The notes under the pieces: model-generated
The model's input: the letters and a program-made list of their open reading frames with translations, nothing else
The model's database searches: none
Told to the model about the DNA's origin: nothing
Assembly (NCBI GenBank): GCA_903901905.1
Contig: CAIUSQ010000045.1
Location: forward strand, 1 to 35,757
Direction: 5' to 3'
Origin: an uncultured Actinomycetes bacterium
GTDB taxonomy: Bacteria > Actinomycetota > Actinomycetes > Nanopelagicales > Nanopelagicaceae
Length of the DNA: 35,757 nt
Shown here: positions 24,765 through 35,118 of the stretch, one piece after another
Numbering within the stretch: position 1 is the first letter of the stretch
Layout of the letters: each line of letters starts with the position of its first letter
Made by a program: the position numbers and the translations under genes

Positions 24765-25816
24765 GAAGAAATTCTCTCATAGGCTGCATCGAGTTCATCG
24801 GAGGTTAAATCCTCAAGACGCGATGTTGACCCTAAACCAGTGAGTGTGACGAATCGAATAGTTGCCCCGCGAGATTTTTTATCCAGTGCCAGTATTGGCC
24901 TCAAAGTTGTCCACGCTGCGCGATCGTAAGTGATGGGAAGGCTCAGGTTTGTAAGCAAATCTCTGTGCATTTCAAGAATCTCTGAAGATATTAACGAACG
25001 AGCTGATGCTAACTCTGCGGCGTAAACAAGGCCAATAGATACTGCTTCACCATGGCGAAGTTTGAACTTAGAGTGGATCTCAACGGCGTGCCCCAAGGTG
25101 TGCCCATAGTTAAGAATCTCGCGCTCAAAGGTTTCTTTAAAATCTGCCGATACAACTTGCGCCTTAACTTTCACCGCTCGGTAAACCAAATCTATAACCC
25201 TTGAACCATCGGCTCGGAGCTGTTCAAGGTTCGTATCGGAGGCGATCTCAAGAATTTTTGGATCTGCGATAAAGCCACATTTAATAACCTCCGCCATTCC
25301 TGCAGAGAAATCTCTATCTGAAAGCGTCTCCAGCCAGATCGGATCAATGATCACAGCCACAGGTGAATGAAAAGAGCCAATCAAGTTTTTACCAAAGTCT
25401 GAGTTAATTGCTGTCTTACCACCAATAGCTGCATCAACCATTCCAGCCAATGAAGTAGGTACAGCTACCCAATCAATGCCTCTAAGCCAAGTTGCTGCAA
25501 CAAATCCGGAAAGGTCAGTAAGGGCTCCCCCGCCTATAGCGACGATCAAATCATTTCTAGTAAAGCCCGCTGCGCCTAACCGATCCCATATTAAATTAAC
25601 TGTCGAAAATGTTTTACCAGCTTCGCCATCTGGGACTGTAAATTGGTGTATCTCTGAATCAAAGTTCAATAGCTCTCCAAGATCTGGAGAAAAGGATGAT
25701 GAGGTAATAAATGCAACCTTATTTCGCCCCTGCATCAAGACAGCTATCTCATCTCTCCATTTTACATCGATTCTGATTTCATATTCCTGTTCGGCTTTGA
25801 TAGATAGCTTCTTCAA
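24761..25816 (-). CDS. aroB: 3-dehydroquinate synthase
   Basis: Second shikimate step, an NAD- and metal-dependent cyclisation of DAHP. The 351 residues carry the NAD-binding GGGALTDLSGFVAATWLRG (95-113) and GGKTAINS. Metal ligands are Glu in AEVIKCG, His in NYGHTLGHAVE and His in RHGEAVS. The start is a TTG whose TTGA overlaps the aroK stop by four bases; no better upstream start exists and the N-terminus is of normal length. The DAHP synthase gene is not in the window. Confidence 0.96.
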   Translation of the reverse strand: MKKLSIKAEQEYEIRIDVKWRDEIAVLMQGRNKVAFITSSSFSPDLGELLNFDSEIHQFTVPDGEAGKTFSTVNLIWDRLGAAGFTRNDLIVAIGGGALTDLSGFVAATWLRGIDWVAVPTSLAGMVDAAIGGKTAINSDFGKNLIGSFHSPVAVIIDPIWLETLSDRDFSAGMAEVIKCGFIADPKILEIASDTNLEQLRADGSRVIDLVYRAVKVKAQVVSADFKETFEREILNYGHTLGHAVEIHSKFKLRHGEAVSIGLVYAAELASARSLISSEILEMHRDLLTNLSLPITYDRAAWTTLRPILALDKKSRGATIRFVTLTGLGSTSRLEDLTSDELDAAYERISS

Positions 25817-26328
25817 TTTGACACCGCTTCGAATGTTGGAACGATTTGATTAACAATTTCCTCAACCTTCACATCATCAACTTTAATGCTCATGTCGGAT
25901 AGTGACTGGTAAATAGGTCTGCGAATTTCATTGAGTGCCTGCCACTGCGCCCGTGGGTTTCCTAGTAGTAAAGGGCGATCTCTGTTGAAACCAACTCGAG
26001 GTGCCGCTGAGGCTAATGAGATATCGAGAAACACGACAAACACATTTGAACTCGTAATCAATTCTTGAGACTGCTCTTTAATCGGAGCGCCCCCACCCAG
26101 ACTGATTACGCAATCAGGTATCAGTAGTACATCCTGCAATACTATGAACTCAAGTTGTCGAAACGCATCTTCTCCTTGATCGACAAAGATTTCTCCGATC
26201 TTCTTTTGTGACTTCTCTTCAATCATAGAATCCGTATCGAAGAAAGATCTCTTCAATCGGCGCGATAAGGCTCTACCAACCGTGCTTTTTCCACTTCCTG
26301 GTGGACCGATTAAAACTATTGATTTCAT
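25813..26328 (-). CDS. aroK: Shikimate kinase
   Basis: Phosphorylates shikimate. The 171 residues show the P-loop GPPGSGKST (8-16), the DTD shikimate/metal motif (31-33), GGGA (78-81) and the lid RDRPLLL (116-122). The ATG lies five bases after the aroC stop and the stop overlaps aroB by four bases, so aroC-aroK-aroB-aroQ is one coupled set. Confidence 0.97.
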   Translation of the reverse strand: MKSIVLIGPPGSGKSTVGRALSRRLKRSFFDTDSMIEEKSQKKIGEIFVDQGEDAFRQLEFIVLQDVLLIPDCVISLGGGAPIKEQSQELITSSNVFVVFLDISLASAAPRVGFNRDRPLLLGNPRAQWQALNEIRRPIYQSLSDMSIKVDDVKVEEIVNQIVPTFEAVSN

Positions 26329-26333
26329 TGAAA

Positions 26334-27515
26334 CTACTTAAAGTTTAACGTGGCCATATACGACTGAAAATTGCGACGCGTCTCTGTGACCGAATCTCCA
26401 CCAAATTTTTCTAAAACTGCTTCGGCAAGGACTAACGCAACCATCGCCTCTGCGACAACACCGGCTGCAGGGACGGCACAGACATCTGATCGCTGATTAA
26501 TCGCTTTTGCAGCTTCACCAGTTGAAACGTCAACTGTATCCAAAGCTTTCGGAACTGTAGAAATTGGCTTCATTGCTGCTCTCACTCGCAAGATTTCACC
26601 GTTAGACATTCCACCCTCCGTGCCACCGGCACGATCAGTGCGACGAACAATTGATCCGGCTTTGTTTTTTTCAATCTCATCATGTGCAACCGAGCCGCGT
26701 CGCATAGCGGTTTGAAAACCGTCACCGATTTCAACTCCCTTGATCGCCTGAATGCCCATAACCGCACCAGCAAGTCGAGCGTCCAAACGCCGATCCCAAT
26801 GCACATGTGAACCCAAACCTGGTGGCATATTAAACGCTAAAACTTCAACAACTCCACCTAAAGTATCTCCATCGCGGTGTGCCGCTTCAATCTCTGCGAC
26901 CATTTTCACACTTGTTTTAGAGTCTGAACAGCGCACTGGATCGGCATCAACTCTTTCCATATCCGATTGCGATGGCAACGGTGAATCGTCCTCAACTCGA
27001 ACCGTACCAATAGAAAGCACATGACTTAAGATCGTTATTCCAACAGATTGTTCCAAAAAGTTTCGAGCAACCGCGCCTAAAGCAACTCGTGAAGCTGTCT
27101 CACGCGCACTTGCACGCTCTAAAATTGGGCGAGCATCATCAAAGTTATACTTCTGCATTCCAACTAAATCTGCATGTCCCGGACGTGGGCGCGTTAAAGG
27201 AGCATTGCGCGCTAAATTTTCAATCTCCTCTTGAGGTACCGGATCGGCCGACATTACCTTTTCCCATTTCGGCCACTCTGAGTTGTCAATTTGAATCGCA
27301 ATTGGTCCACCTTGGGTTAAGCCAAGCCGTACTCCCCCAAGAATCGTCACCTTGTCGGCCTCAAAGTTTTGGCGAGCACCTCTTCCTACTCCCAAGCGAC
27401 GCCGGCGAAGATGAAAATCTATGTCTGCTGTATTCAAGAGAACCGAGGCAGGGATCCCTTCTACGATCGCACTCAACGCTTGACCATGTGATTCGCCCGC
27501 AGTTAACCAACGCAT
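26334..27515 (-). CDS. aroC: Chorismate synthase
   Basis: Seventh step of the shikimate pathway; FMN-dependent elimination that gives chorismate. Starting at the ATG at 27515 the protein (393 residues) begins [14 protein letters not shown], the standard N-terminus. Further motifs are [41 protein letters not shown] and [12 protein letters not shown]. The frame remains open to 27566, but the 17 extra residues are polar and unlike the family. AGG lies shortly before the chosen ATG. Confidence 0.97.
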   Translation of the reverse strand: MRWLTAGESHGQALSAIVEGIPASVLLNTADIDFHLRRRRLGVGRGARQNFEADKVTILGGVRLGLTQGGPIAIQIDNSEWPKWEKVMSADPVPQEEIENLARNAPLTRPRPGHADLVGMQKYNFDDARPILERASARETASRVALGAVARNFLEQSVGITILSHVLSIGTVRVEDDSPLPSQSDMERVDADPVRCSDSKTSVKMVAEIEAAHRDGDTLGGVVEVLAFNMPPGLGSHVHWDRRLDARLAGAVMGIQAIKGVEIGDGFQTAMRRGSVAHDEIEKNKAGSIVRRTDRAGGTEGGMSNGEILRVRAAMKPISTVPKALDTVDVSTGEAAKAINQRSDVCAVPAAGVVAEAMVALVLAEAVLEKFGGDSVTETRRNFQSYMATLNFK

Positions 27516-27540
27516 GTACCTATTCTTGCAGATCTGGGGC

Positions 27541-27951
27541 TTATCTCGCTGCGAAATAGAGTGCAAAGGCTAAGAAAATGCTGGGTGCAAGGGCTATTCG
27601 TTGTGGCATTTGCCTAGCGACAAGGGCATGCGTCAGTAAATGGGCTGAAGTACCTGCCAACAATATCGCCAGAAAAATAAGGATCGAGAAGTTCATCTGT
27701 GAGTTAAATATCATGAATGAAATCGCAAGTAGTTTAACATCACCCATTCCTACTCCTAAAAATATCCCCAAGACTAGAACGAGAAAGTTAACCAGCAGAT
27801 TAAGCAAGGGGCCCGTTCCATCAACAATAAGAAAAAGACAAGTTGGAATCGTTAAAACCTTTAGATAAATATTGGGAATGCGTTGGGAAGCTAGGTCTCG
27901 CACAATTATTGGCAGAGAAATCAGCCAAAAACTCGACCACAACAGAATCAT
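27541..27951 (-). CDS. Small A24-family prepilin peptidase (TadV/CpaA-like)
   Basis: A 136-residue integral membrane protein with about four hydrophobic segments (roughly 3-18, 33-65, 74-103 and 122-135). The two catalytic aspartates of type IV prepilin peptidases are present: Asp19 in [10 protein letters not shown] and Asp71 in the GMGD motif (GMGDVKLL, 68-75). It lacks the N-terminal methylase domain, so it is the short TadV/CpaA form. No pilin or secretion ATPase gene is in the window. Mycobacterium has a similar small peptidase just before aroE, so the position in the aro cluster is old. The substrate is unknown. Confidence 0.85.
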   Translation of the reverse strand: MILLWSSFWLISLPIIVRDLASQRIPNIYLKVLTIPTCLFLIVDGTGPLLNLLVNFLVLVLGIFLGVGMGDVKLLAISFMIFNSQMNFSILIFLAILLAGTSAHLLTHALVARQMPQRIALAPSIFLAFALYFAAR

Positions 27952-27982
27952 TGGACCAAATTAGTCTACCGAAGTAAACGGG

Positions 27983-28813
27983 TTATCCCTCTGTGGATTG
28001 GTTCAATATTTCAATCGCCGTGCTTCTCATGATCTTTGACAAGGTCTTGCGATCAGCTTTGATCCCTGAGAATATTTCAATCTGTGATATTCCTTGATGC
28101 ACGAGTAGATCGATACCATCAATTGTTTGTTGGCCCATTTCATTGAACTTCTTTAAAAGAGCGGTAGGCCATGGATTATAAAGTGCTTCGAAATAAATAC
28201 CTACAGGATTTGATAGATCATCGCAAAACCCATCTGCTACCCCCGCTGGAGATGTGTTAACAACTAGGCCAAAATCATTAACCAACTTACTCGAATCCCA
28301 TCTGTGGAAAACCAGTTCAGAAACAGGCGCCGCATCTCGCATGGCTAACTCGCGATCAGGATTCCTATGAACAATGTGAATCTCTCTGCCTTGCGCACTT
28401 CTAGCCGAATCAATTGCAGCAACAGCTGCGCGCGCAGTCGCACCTGAGCCAAGTATTAATATCGAAAGATCCATATTCACATCATTTGCCTGTAGCGTTT
28501 TAATAAATCCTTCGACGTCCGTACTAGTAAGGCTCCATTTACCACCTTGTTTACTTAAAGTATTTCCGCTTTTAATCTGATTAGAAATCGGTGAAACTAC
28601 ATCAGCAACCAGTAACGCCTCTTCTTTGAGTGGCATGGTTAATGAAAGGGCGTTTAATTCCTGATGTAATGAAAGAAATTTAGGAAGCTCTCCGGTTTTG
28701 ACGTCATAACGTGTGTATTCAGCATTAATCTTTAAGAAATCATAGGCAACTTTGTGGAGCTGTGGACTTAATGAATGTGAAATGGGAGAACCAAGGACTG
28801 CGCCATTAATCAT
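27983..28813 (-). CDS. aroE: Shikimate dehydrogenase
   Basis: Reduces dehydroshikimate to shikimate with NADPH. The 276 residues show the shikimate-binding GSPISHSLSPQLHKVAY (8-24), the catalytic lysine in LTMPLKEEA, STDVEGF with the partner aspartate, the dinucleotide loop LGSGATARAA and the C-terminal LLVHQGISQIEIF. The ATG overlaps the mltG stop by four bases. Together with aroC, aroK, aroB and aroQ it gives five of the seven shikimate steps; aroG/F and aroA are elsewhere. Confidence 0.96.
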   Translation of the reverse strand: MINGAVLGSPISHSLSPQLHKVAYDFLKINAEYTRYDVKTGELPKFLSLHQELNALSLTMPLKEEALLVADVVSPISNQIKSGNTLSKQGGKWSLTSTDVEGFIKTLQANDVNMDLSILILGSGATARAAVAAIDSARSAQGREIHIVHRNPDRELAMRDAAPVSELVFHRWDSSKLVNDFGLVVNTSPAGVADGFCDDLSNPVGIYFEALYNPWPTALLKKFNEMGQQTIDGIDLLVHQGISQIEIFSGIKADRKTLSKIMRSTAIEILNQSTEG

Positions 28814-29838
28814 TTGAAAAGCCCCGCCTTCCTATTCTTTATATAGAGTGCCTTCCATACATTAAATTCATCGAAGGAGGCGGTAAATCTAGTGTCTTGC
28901 GGGGCAACAGTTATGAAATATAGCCACTTACCAATTTCAGGTGAAAGAGCTGCCGACATTGCTAAAGCACCAGGGTTACCTATTGGTCCTGGTGGCAGCC
29001 CACGGTTTCGATAAGTGTTGTAGGCAGATTTAAGAAGAGTTGATTTGGTACTTAAGAAAATGTTCCCACGAACCTTTTTTACATAATGTACGGTTGAATC
29101 CATCTGAAGTGGCATACCGATCTCGAGGCGATTAATAATAACTCTTGCAACCTTTTTGAATACTTCAACATCACCTTCAGCTTGAATGATTGAAGCGATG
29201 GTTAAAAGCTCTCGAGCTGTAAATGCTCCCTTAGAATTTAGGATTAGTTGGGCTGTTTCATCTTGAGTGAAACGATCAATCATTGCCTGTACGACATCTA
29301 CGGCAGTTGTTGACTCCTCAAATGTATATTGAGCTGGAAAGAGCAACCCTTCCACATCCGTAAAACCAGAAGGTAATTTGACGCTGCGAAATGCTCGTTC
29401 AATTTCTAATGAACTGAAACCATATTGCTTCAAGGATTGAGCGACCTCGCTCTTCCACTCTCCTTCGAAAACTTTTAAAAGATTCGGAATCCTCGACGGA
29501 TCGAGTAGTTGCTCTAGCGCTTGCTTAGCCGAGATCTGAAGATTTATTCTATGAGAGCCAGGGGATACTCTTTGAGAGCTTGGATCACCCACAGCTGTTC
29601 GAAAATATGAAGCAGATGATTTCACAACGCCGTTTTCAAAAAGAATCTCTGCAACCTGTGAACCGCTTGCACCATTGGGAATCTCAATGATTACTTCCGG
29701 AGATCCTTCTACAATCTGAGCGTATGAATAATCAGGTGCTGCAGAGCTCTGTGATCGAATAGAAAAAAGACCAAGCGTCAGTGCGGCTATAAGTAATAGA
29801 GCTAAGAGAACTCTTCTGATCTCTACAGTCAACATCAT
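28810..29838 (-). CDS. mltG: Endolytic murein transglycosylase MltG (YceG-like)
   Basis: A membrane-anchored transglycosylase thought to cut nascent glycan strands and end their growth. The 342 residues have one N-terminal transmembrane segment (about 8-27) and then an outside domain with a LysM-like part (VIIEIPNGASGSQVAEIL). The catalytic core has IASIIQAEGD with the conserved Glu, INRLEIGMPLQMDSTVHY, and YNTYRNRGLPPGPIGNPG. Two ATGs stand in tandem; the first overlaps the ruvX stop (ATGA). Neighbours aroE and ruvX are the usual actinobacterial ones. Confidence 0.95.
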   Translation of the reverse strand: MMLTVEIRRVLLALLLIAALTLGLFSIRSQSSAAPDYSYAQIVEGSPEVIIEIPNGASGSQVAEILFENGVVKSSASYFRTAVGDPSSQRVSPGSHRINLQISAKQALEQLLDPSRIPNLLKVFEGEWKSEVAQSLKQYGFSSLEIERAFRSVKLPSGFTDVEGLLFPAQYTFEESTTAVDVVQAMIDRFTQDETAQLILNSKGAFTARELLTIASIIQAEGDVEVFKKVARVIINRLEIGMPLQMDSTVHYVKKVRGNIFLSTKSTLLKSAYNTYRNRGLPPGPIGNPGALAMSAALSPEIGKWLYFITVAPQDTRFTASFDEFNVWKALYIKNRKAGLFK

Positions 29839-30260
29839 TGCTTTGATTTTTCTACCGATATTGCAAACTCAAGAATTGCCACCGCTGCGGCCATATCAAT
29901 CATTGACTTTGCTTGCTTTGCATCCCTACCCGCTTCTCGAAGCTGCTTTGATGCAGAAACCGTACTCATCCGTTCATCAATCAGTTTTACTGGAATCTGG
30001 GTAATTCCTTCTAATTCTTTGGAAAAATCAATTGCTTTGGACGTGGCTGAACCATCCAATCCGCTCAAGTTGGTTGGTCTACCTACATAGATTTCAATAG
30101 GTGAAATCTCCTCAATCATTAGAGATATCTCCTTGAGCAAAGTTTTTGATGATGTCGCTAGCGTCGTGAGGGGTGAAACTAAAATTGAGTCAGCATCACT
30201 TGCTGCAACGCCTATTCGGACATCTCCATAGTCAAATGCAATCCGACGTCCACGTTTCAT
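29835..30260 (-). CDS. ruvX: Putative pre-16S rRNA nuclease / Holliday-junction resolvase-like protein YqgF
   Basis: An RNase H-fold nuclease of the YqgF/RuvX family, implicated in 16S rRNA 5' end processing. Motifs are IAFDYGDVRIGVA with the first catalytic aspartate, VGRPTNLSG, LIDERMSTVSA with a glutamate, and SMIDMAAAVAIL with the last aspartate. I chose the ATG at 30260, four bases after alaS, which gives MKRGRRIAFDYG (141 residues); an in-frame ATG at 30284 would add eight residues inside alaS. The stop overlaps mltG. Confidence 0.93.
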   Translation of the reverse strand: MKRGRRIAFDYGDVRIGVAASDADSILVSPLTTLATSSKTLLKEISLMIEEISPIEIYVGRPTNLSGLDGSATSKAIDFSKELEGITQIPVKLIDERMSTVSASKQLREAGRDAKQAKSMIDMAAAVAILEFAISVEKSKQ

Positions 30261-30264
30261 TGCT

Positions 30265-32937
30265 TTATCCAGCGAGCGAGGCATGAATAGCTGAAAGTGC
30301 GTCGACTGAACGCAAAGAATCTACTCCGCCCCCTTGTGCAAAATCATCCTTGCCACCACCGCCTCCGCCGAGGACTAACGAACCAATCTTCACTAATGCG
30401 CCGGCCTTGATACCTGCTGCCCTCGCCTCATCACTTACTGCAACAACAAGTACGGGTTTGCCATCATTACTGCTGATGAGTGCAACAACTGAATTCTTTA
30501 AACGTCCCCTTATATCTAGTGAGATCTTGCGCAAATCATCGGGAAGAAGTCCGTCGGCCATGACCGCAGAAATAAAAGAGTAACCATTAACAGTTTGAAA
30601 CTTCTTAACAAGTTCTCCCACTTGGGCAAGTGCAGCATTCGACCTAAAGAATGCCAAATCTTTCTCAACCTCTTTCATCTTAATTAAAAGATCGGATATT
30701 CTCTCAGGCAATTCTTCGGTGCGAGCTCCCTTTATGATCTCTGTTAGAGAGTTCAATAAAACATGCTCACGTGCTAGAAACTTATAGGCATCGACTCCGA
30801 CAAGTGCTTCAACGCGACGCACACCCGCACCAATAGATGACTCTCCAAGAAGCTTCACAATTCCCAGTTGGCCTGAACGATTCACATGCGTTCCACCGCA
30901 AAGTTCTCGTGCCCAATCGCCAACACTGACAACTCGCACTACATCTCCATACTTTTCGCCAAACAAAGCCATTGCACCTAAATCTTTTGCCTGAGCCTGA
31001 CTCATACTTTCAGCAGTAACTTCAAGATCCTCTAGAAGCAATGTATTTACTCTAGATTCGACTTCTTCTAGTACGGCAGAAGAGACCGAACCTGTTGCTG
31101 GGAAATCAAAGCGAAAACGCCCTGGGGAGTTTTCTGAACCTGCCTGCACAGCGGTTTCGCCCAAGGTCTCGCGAAAGGCTTTATGAACCATATGGGTTGC
31201 GGTGTGCGCTCGTGAGATGCCATTACGTCTTTCCCTATCAATTTCTGCCAAAACTTCAGCGCCAACGTCAACGCTTCCGCTAATAATTCGGCCGCGGTGT
31301 ACTGATAACCCAGGTACCGGGTTTTGTACATCATTAATTTCGATAATGGCTCCGTTTTCTAGAGTTATTCGGCCACCATCTGCTAATTGACCACCACCTT
31401 CTGCGTAAAAAGGTGTTCTATTTAATGTAATTTCTACTTCATCATTTTCCGAAGCAGATTTAACTCCGAATCCATCTACTAGCAATCCCGTAATTTTTGA
31501 TTCACAGCTTTGCTGAACATAACCGACAAACTCACTTTTTCCGTTTTTGTCAGCTATCTGGCGATACACCGAAACATCGGTGTGCCCTGATTTCTTAGAT
31601 TTTGCATCTGCCTTAGCTCTCTCACGCTGATCTTTCATCAGCCGGCGGAATCCATCCTCATCAACTGTTAGACCCTCTTCACGGGCCATTTCTAAAGTAA
31701 GGTCAAAAGGAAATCCATATGTGTCGTGGAGTTTGAATACTTCATCCCCTGCAAGTTCTTTGCCGCTAGTCTTTTTAGTGGCAGAAGATGCGATATCGAA
31801 AATCGCCGTTCCGCTCTTAAGAGTTTGCAGAAAGCTTTCCTCTTCTGATGCACTTACTTCGAGAATTCTTTTTTTATCACTTACTAGCTCTGGGTACTGA
31901 GAACCCATGGCCGCAATTGCCGCTACGGTGAGTTCGGACATAATCGGATCAGATGAGCCCAATAGGCGCATGTTTCGTATTGTGCGACGCATCATTCGTC
32001 GAAGAACATATCCGCGCCCTTCATTACCTGGTGTTACACCATCGCCGATCAACATTGCCGATGTGCGGGCGTGATCTGCGATTACCCGCAATGAAATATC
32101 GGACTTTTGAGAACTTCCATATTTCACACCAGTTAATTGAGTAGCTCTGTTTAGAATTTGAACGGTCGTATCAATTTCGTAAATATTTTCCACACCCTGC
32201 AAGATTGCCGCAGTTCTTTCTAAACCTAAGCCAGTATCAATACTTTTAGCAGGCAGTTCGCCCAAAATAGGGTAACTATCTTTACCCCCACCTGCCCCTC
32301 TTTCATTTTGCATGAAGACAAGGTTCCATACTTCTAAATATCTATTCTCATCAGCGATCGGACCGCCTTCAACACCGTATGCCGGGCCTCGATCGTAATA
32401 GATCTCAGAACAAGGACCACATGGGCCAGGGACACCCATCGACCAAAAGTTATCTGCCATGTCCCGCCGTTGAATGCGCTCTTTAGGTATACCGATTTTT
32501 TTATGCCAAATATCTGCAGCCTCATCATCATCCAAATAGACAGTAACCCAGAGTTTTTCCTCTGGAAGCCCGTAACCACCATCGGTGATTGGGCGAGTTA
32601 AAAGCTCCCAAGCCAGCGCTATAGCACCTTCTTTGAAGTAATCCCCAAAAGAGAAATTTCCACACATCTGGAAAAACGATGCATGTCGAGTAGTTTTTCC
32701 AACCTCGTCGATGTCTAGAGTACGCACACACTTTTGTACTGAGGTAGCGCGCTTATATGGTGGAGTTACTTCTCCCAAGAAATACGGCTTAAAGGGAACC
32801 ATGCCCGCATTTACTAGTAAAAGATTTGGATCATCTGCAATGAGGGATGCTGACGGTACAACTGTATGAAGCAGACCCTGTCGGTTGTCAGTTTCAAAAA
32901 AGCGCAGCCAGCGCGAACGGATCTCGGCGGATTCCAC
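30265..32937 (-). CDS. alaS: Alanyl-tRNA synthetase
   Basis: Charges tRNA-Ala. The 890-residue protein has the class II catalytic domain at the N-terminus ([19 protein letters not shown], then [16 protein letters not shown]), a tRNA-recognition region, and the editing domain with the zinc ligands of [11 protein letters not shown] and LCGGTH. The C-terminal C-Ala domain carries the glycine-rich [16 protein letters not shown]. The GTG start gives [14 protein letters not shown], the expected N-terminus, nine bases after the DUF948 gene. Confidence 0.98.
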   Translation of the reverse strand: MESAEIRSRWLRFFETDNRQGLLHTVVPSASLIADDPNLLLVNAGMVPFKPYFLGEVTPPYKRATSVQKCVRTLDIDEVGKTTRHASFFQMCGNFSFGDYFKEGAIALAWELLTRPITDGGYGLPEEKLWVTVYLDDDEAADIWHKKIGIPKERIQRRDMADNFWSMGVPGPCGPCSEIYYDRGPAYGVEGGPIADENRYLEVWNLVFMQNERGAGGGKDSYPILGELPAKSIDTGLGLERTAAILQGVENIYEIDTTVQILNRATQLTGVKYGSSQKSDISLRVIADHARTSAMLIGDGVTPGNEGRGYVLRRMMRRTIRNMRLLGSSDPIMSELTVAAIAAMGSQYPELVSDKKRILEVSASEEESFLQTLKSGTAIFDIASSATKKTSGKELAGDEVFKLHDTYGFPFDLTLEMAREEGLTVDEDGFRRLMKDQRERAKADAKSKKSGHTDVSVYRQIADKNGKSEFVGYVQQSCESKITGLLVDGFGVKSASENDEVEITLNRTPFYAEGGGQLADGGRITLENGAIIEINDVQNPVPGLSVHRGRIISGSVDVGAEVLAEIDRERRNGISRAHTATHMVHKAFRETLGETAVQAGSENSPGRFRFDFPATGSVSSAVLEEVESRVNTLLLEDLEVTAESMSQAQAKDLGAMALFGEKYGDVVRVVSVGDWARELCGGTHVNRSGQLGIVKLLGESSIGAGVRRVEALVGVDAYKFLAREHVLLNSLTEIIKGARTEELPERISDLLIKMKEVEKDLAFFRSNAALAQVGELVKKFQTVNGYSFISAVMADGLLPDDLRKISLDIRGRLKNSVVALISSNDGKPVLVVAVSDEARAAGIKAGALVKIGSLVLGGGGGGKDDFAQGGGVDSLRSVDALSAIHASLAG

Positions 32938-32946
32938 TGTCTAGAA

Positions 32947-33309
32947 TCACTCAGCCTTCTTCTTTTTTGAACGGCCTTTTTTCATTTGTGCCGCAGAGAT
33001 AAGTGCGCCTGCAACTTTCACAACAGAACTATTTTTTGTAATGAAATCGCCAGTTGCTTCGGTTAACTTATTCGTTACTTCTTCAGCATTTTTCGTAATC
33101 CGGTTAAGACTATGCAAAGGCCCATTTACTAGTGTGACCGTTGTATGAACCTCATCAATTAACGGAGCGGTCTCTGCCGTTAATGCTTTAAGAGATGCCT
33201 TTGCCTCATCTACTAGGCGGCCGACTCGCACCACCACATAAGCGATCGCGATTGCAATCACTGCTAATGAAGATGCTGCAATGATCGTTGCTATTCCGCC
33301 TGGACCCAT
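32947..33309 (-). CDS. DUF948-family membrane protein
   Basis: A 120-residue protein with one N-terminal transmembrane helix (about 5-27), then a helical segment with VDEAKASLKALTAETAPLIDEV resembling a coiled-coil, and a very basic tail (KKGRSKKKKAE). This layout fits the DUF948 family, found between aspS and alaS in actinobacteria. No biochemical role is known to me. The basic tail could touch membrane lipids or nucleic acid, but that is a guess. The ATG is 20 bases after aspS. Confidence 0.85.
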   Translation of the reverse strand: MGPGGIATIIAASSLAVIAIAIAYVVVRVGRLVDEAKASLKALTAETAPLIDEVHTTVTLVNGPLHSLNRITKNAEEVTNKLTEATGDFITKNSSVVKVAGALISAAQMKKGRSKKKKAE

Positions 33310-33329
33310 GTCAGAAGCCTATCCGAGAT

Positions 33330-35084
33330 CTACTTGTCTTCGTTGGATCTTACTTCGGGGACCCAATCGATTCCGCTTTCCTTGCGTTGGGCCGGCGTAA
33401 TAGGAGTTGGTGCACCAGTTAATGGATCTCCCCCACTGGCCGTTTTTGGAAAGGCAATAACTTCGCGAATCGAATCTGATCCTGTCAACAAAGCACACAC
33501 ACGATCTAGACCGAGCGCAATTCCTCCATGTGGTGGAGGACCGTAGTTAAATGCTTCAAGTAGGAAACCAAATTTACTTGATGCTTCCTCATCACTTAAA
33601 CCGATAACAGAGAAAACGTCTTTTTGAATTTGTCTATCGTGAATACGGATAGATCCCCCACCTAGCTCCGTACCATTTAAAACAATGTCATAGGCATAGG
33701 CAAGAGCATTGGCAGGATTAGATTTGAAAGTTTTCGCAAATTCAGGTTTGGGACCAGTGAATGGATGATGAACTGCGGTCCAACCTCCGCCATCAGTTGG
33801 CTCGAACATTGGTGCATCTACGACCCAAACAAATTCCCATTTTCCTTCAGGTATCAAATTACAACGCTTACCTATTTCAAGTCGAACCGCACCCAGAAGA
33901 TTTAGTGACGCAGTACGTTCGCCTGCTGCGAAAAATATTGCATCTCCAGCTTTTGCTCCCGCTGCTGAAACGATCCCGGTGCTTTCTTTTTCAGAGAGAT
34001 TTTTCGAAACTGGTCCACCTAAAGTTAAATCATCATTGACTAAAATGTAGGCCAAACCTTTAGCACCGCGGGCTTTTGCCCAATCTTGCCAAGCATCGAG
34101 CTCGCGACGAGCAGAGGATGCACCCGCCGGCATAACTACTGCGCCGACGTAAGGCGCTTGAAAAACACGAAACTGAGTTTCAGTAAAAAACGCTGTCAAA
34201 TCAACCAGTTGATTATTAAAACGAAGATCTGGCTTGTCTGATCCATAATCTCTCATCGCATCTGCATAAGTCATTCGCGGTATTGGTAACGAAATTTCGT
34301 AACCAATCGCCTCTTTCCAGACACGAGCAACAATCTTTTCTGCAATTTCAAGAATATCTTCCTGATCAATAAATGACATTTCAATATCTAATTGCGTGAA
34401 CTCAGGTTGTCGGTCTGCTCTAAAATCTTCATCGCGGAAACAACGTGCAATTTGGTAGTACTTTTCCATTCCTGCAACCATAAGCAATTGCTTAAACAGT
34501 TGTGGAGATTGTGGAAGTGCATACCAACTTCCAGGCTGAAGACGCACAGGCACCAAGAAATCTCGAGCCCCTTCTGGAGTTGAACGAGTCAAATAGGGAG
34601 TTTCTATCTCAAGAAACGTTTCCTCTTCCATGACTCTTCGAATGGTCGATGTCACCTTCGAACGCAGGCGCAGATTATGAGCCGGTTTCTCGCGACGCAA
34701 ATCTAGGTATCGATAACGTAAACGTGATTCTTCATTGATCTCTGAATCATCACCGCTATCTACTGGGAAAGGCAGAGGTGCTGATTCTGAAAGCACCACG
34801 ACGACATCACCCATAACTTCTATTTCTCCAGTTGGAATACTCTTATTCTCATTTCCATCAGGACGAGCTACAACTTCACCGGTGATCAATAAGCACCATT
34901 CAGCTCTTAGTGATCCGGCCATTTTTTCATCACGAATGACAACTTGAACAGAGCCTGATGCATCGCGCAGATCAATAAAAGCTACCCCACCGTGATCGCG
35001 TCGGCGAGAAACCCATCCAGCCAAAGTTACAGTTTGACCCGCTAAAGATTTGCGGAGCGAACCGGCATCGTGTGTTCTTAGCAT
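33330..35084 (-). CDS. aspS: Aspartyl-tRNA synthetase (bacterial type)
   Basis: Charges tRNA-Asp. The 584 residues comprise the N-terminal OB anticodon domain (1-about 110, [22 protein letters not shown]), the hinge, and the class II catalytic core with [26 protein letters not shown] (motif 2) and GIALGLDRV (motif 3). The bacterial GAD insertion lies at about 290-420. Many actinobacterial AspRS are non-discriminating and also charge tRNA-Asn; this cannot be decided here. The ATG has AAGGGA ten bases upstream, and hisS ends 34 bases before. Confidence 0.98.
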   Translation of the reverse strand: MLRTHDAGSLRKSLAGQTVTLAGWVSRRRDHGGVAFIDLRDASGSVQVVIRDEKMAGSLRAEWCLLITGEVVARPDGNENKSIPTGEIEVMGDVVVVLSESAPLPFPVDSGDDSEINEESRLRYRYLDLRREKPAHNLRLRSKVTSTIRRVMEEETFLEIETPYLTRSTPEGARDFLVPVRLQPGSWYALPQSPQLFKQLLMVAGMEKYYQIARCFRDEDFRADRQPEFTQLDIEMSFIDQEDILEIAEKIVARVWKEAIGYEISLPIPRMTYADAMRDYGSDKPDLRFNNQLVDLTAFFTETQFRVFQAPYVGAVVMPAGASSARRELDAWQDWAKARGAKGLAYILVNDDLTLGGPVSKNLSEKESTGIVSAAGAKAGDAIFFAAGERTASLNLLGAVRLEIGKRCNLIPEGKWEFVWVVDAPMFEPTDGGGWTAVHHPFTGPKPEFAKTFKSNPANALAYAYDIVLNGTELGGGSIRIHDRQIQKDVFSVIGLSDEEASSKFGFLLEAFNYGPPPHGGIALGLDRVCALLTGSDSIREVIAFPKTASGGDPLTGAPTPITPAQRKESGIDWVPEVRSNEDK

Positions 35085-35118
35085 TTAAATGTAATCCCTT
35101 AACTAATGTAAATCGCGG

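Noticed and set aside
27513..27566. Longer aroC N-terminus from the upstream start at 27566
   Set aside because: The 17 added residues are not family-like and overlap the end of the prepilin peptidase gene; the ATG at 27515 gives the canonical [11 protein letters not shown].
29160..29230. Loss of the MltG catalytic glutamate because the motif reads SIIQAEG instead of SIVEKE
   Set aside because: The second glutamate of the motif is kept, and actinobacterial homologues I recall have the same QAE form, so activity is probably intact.
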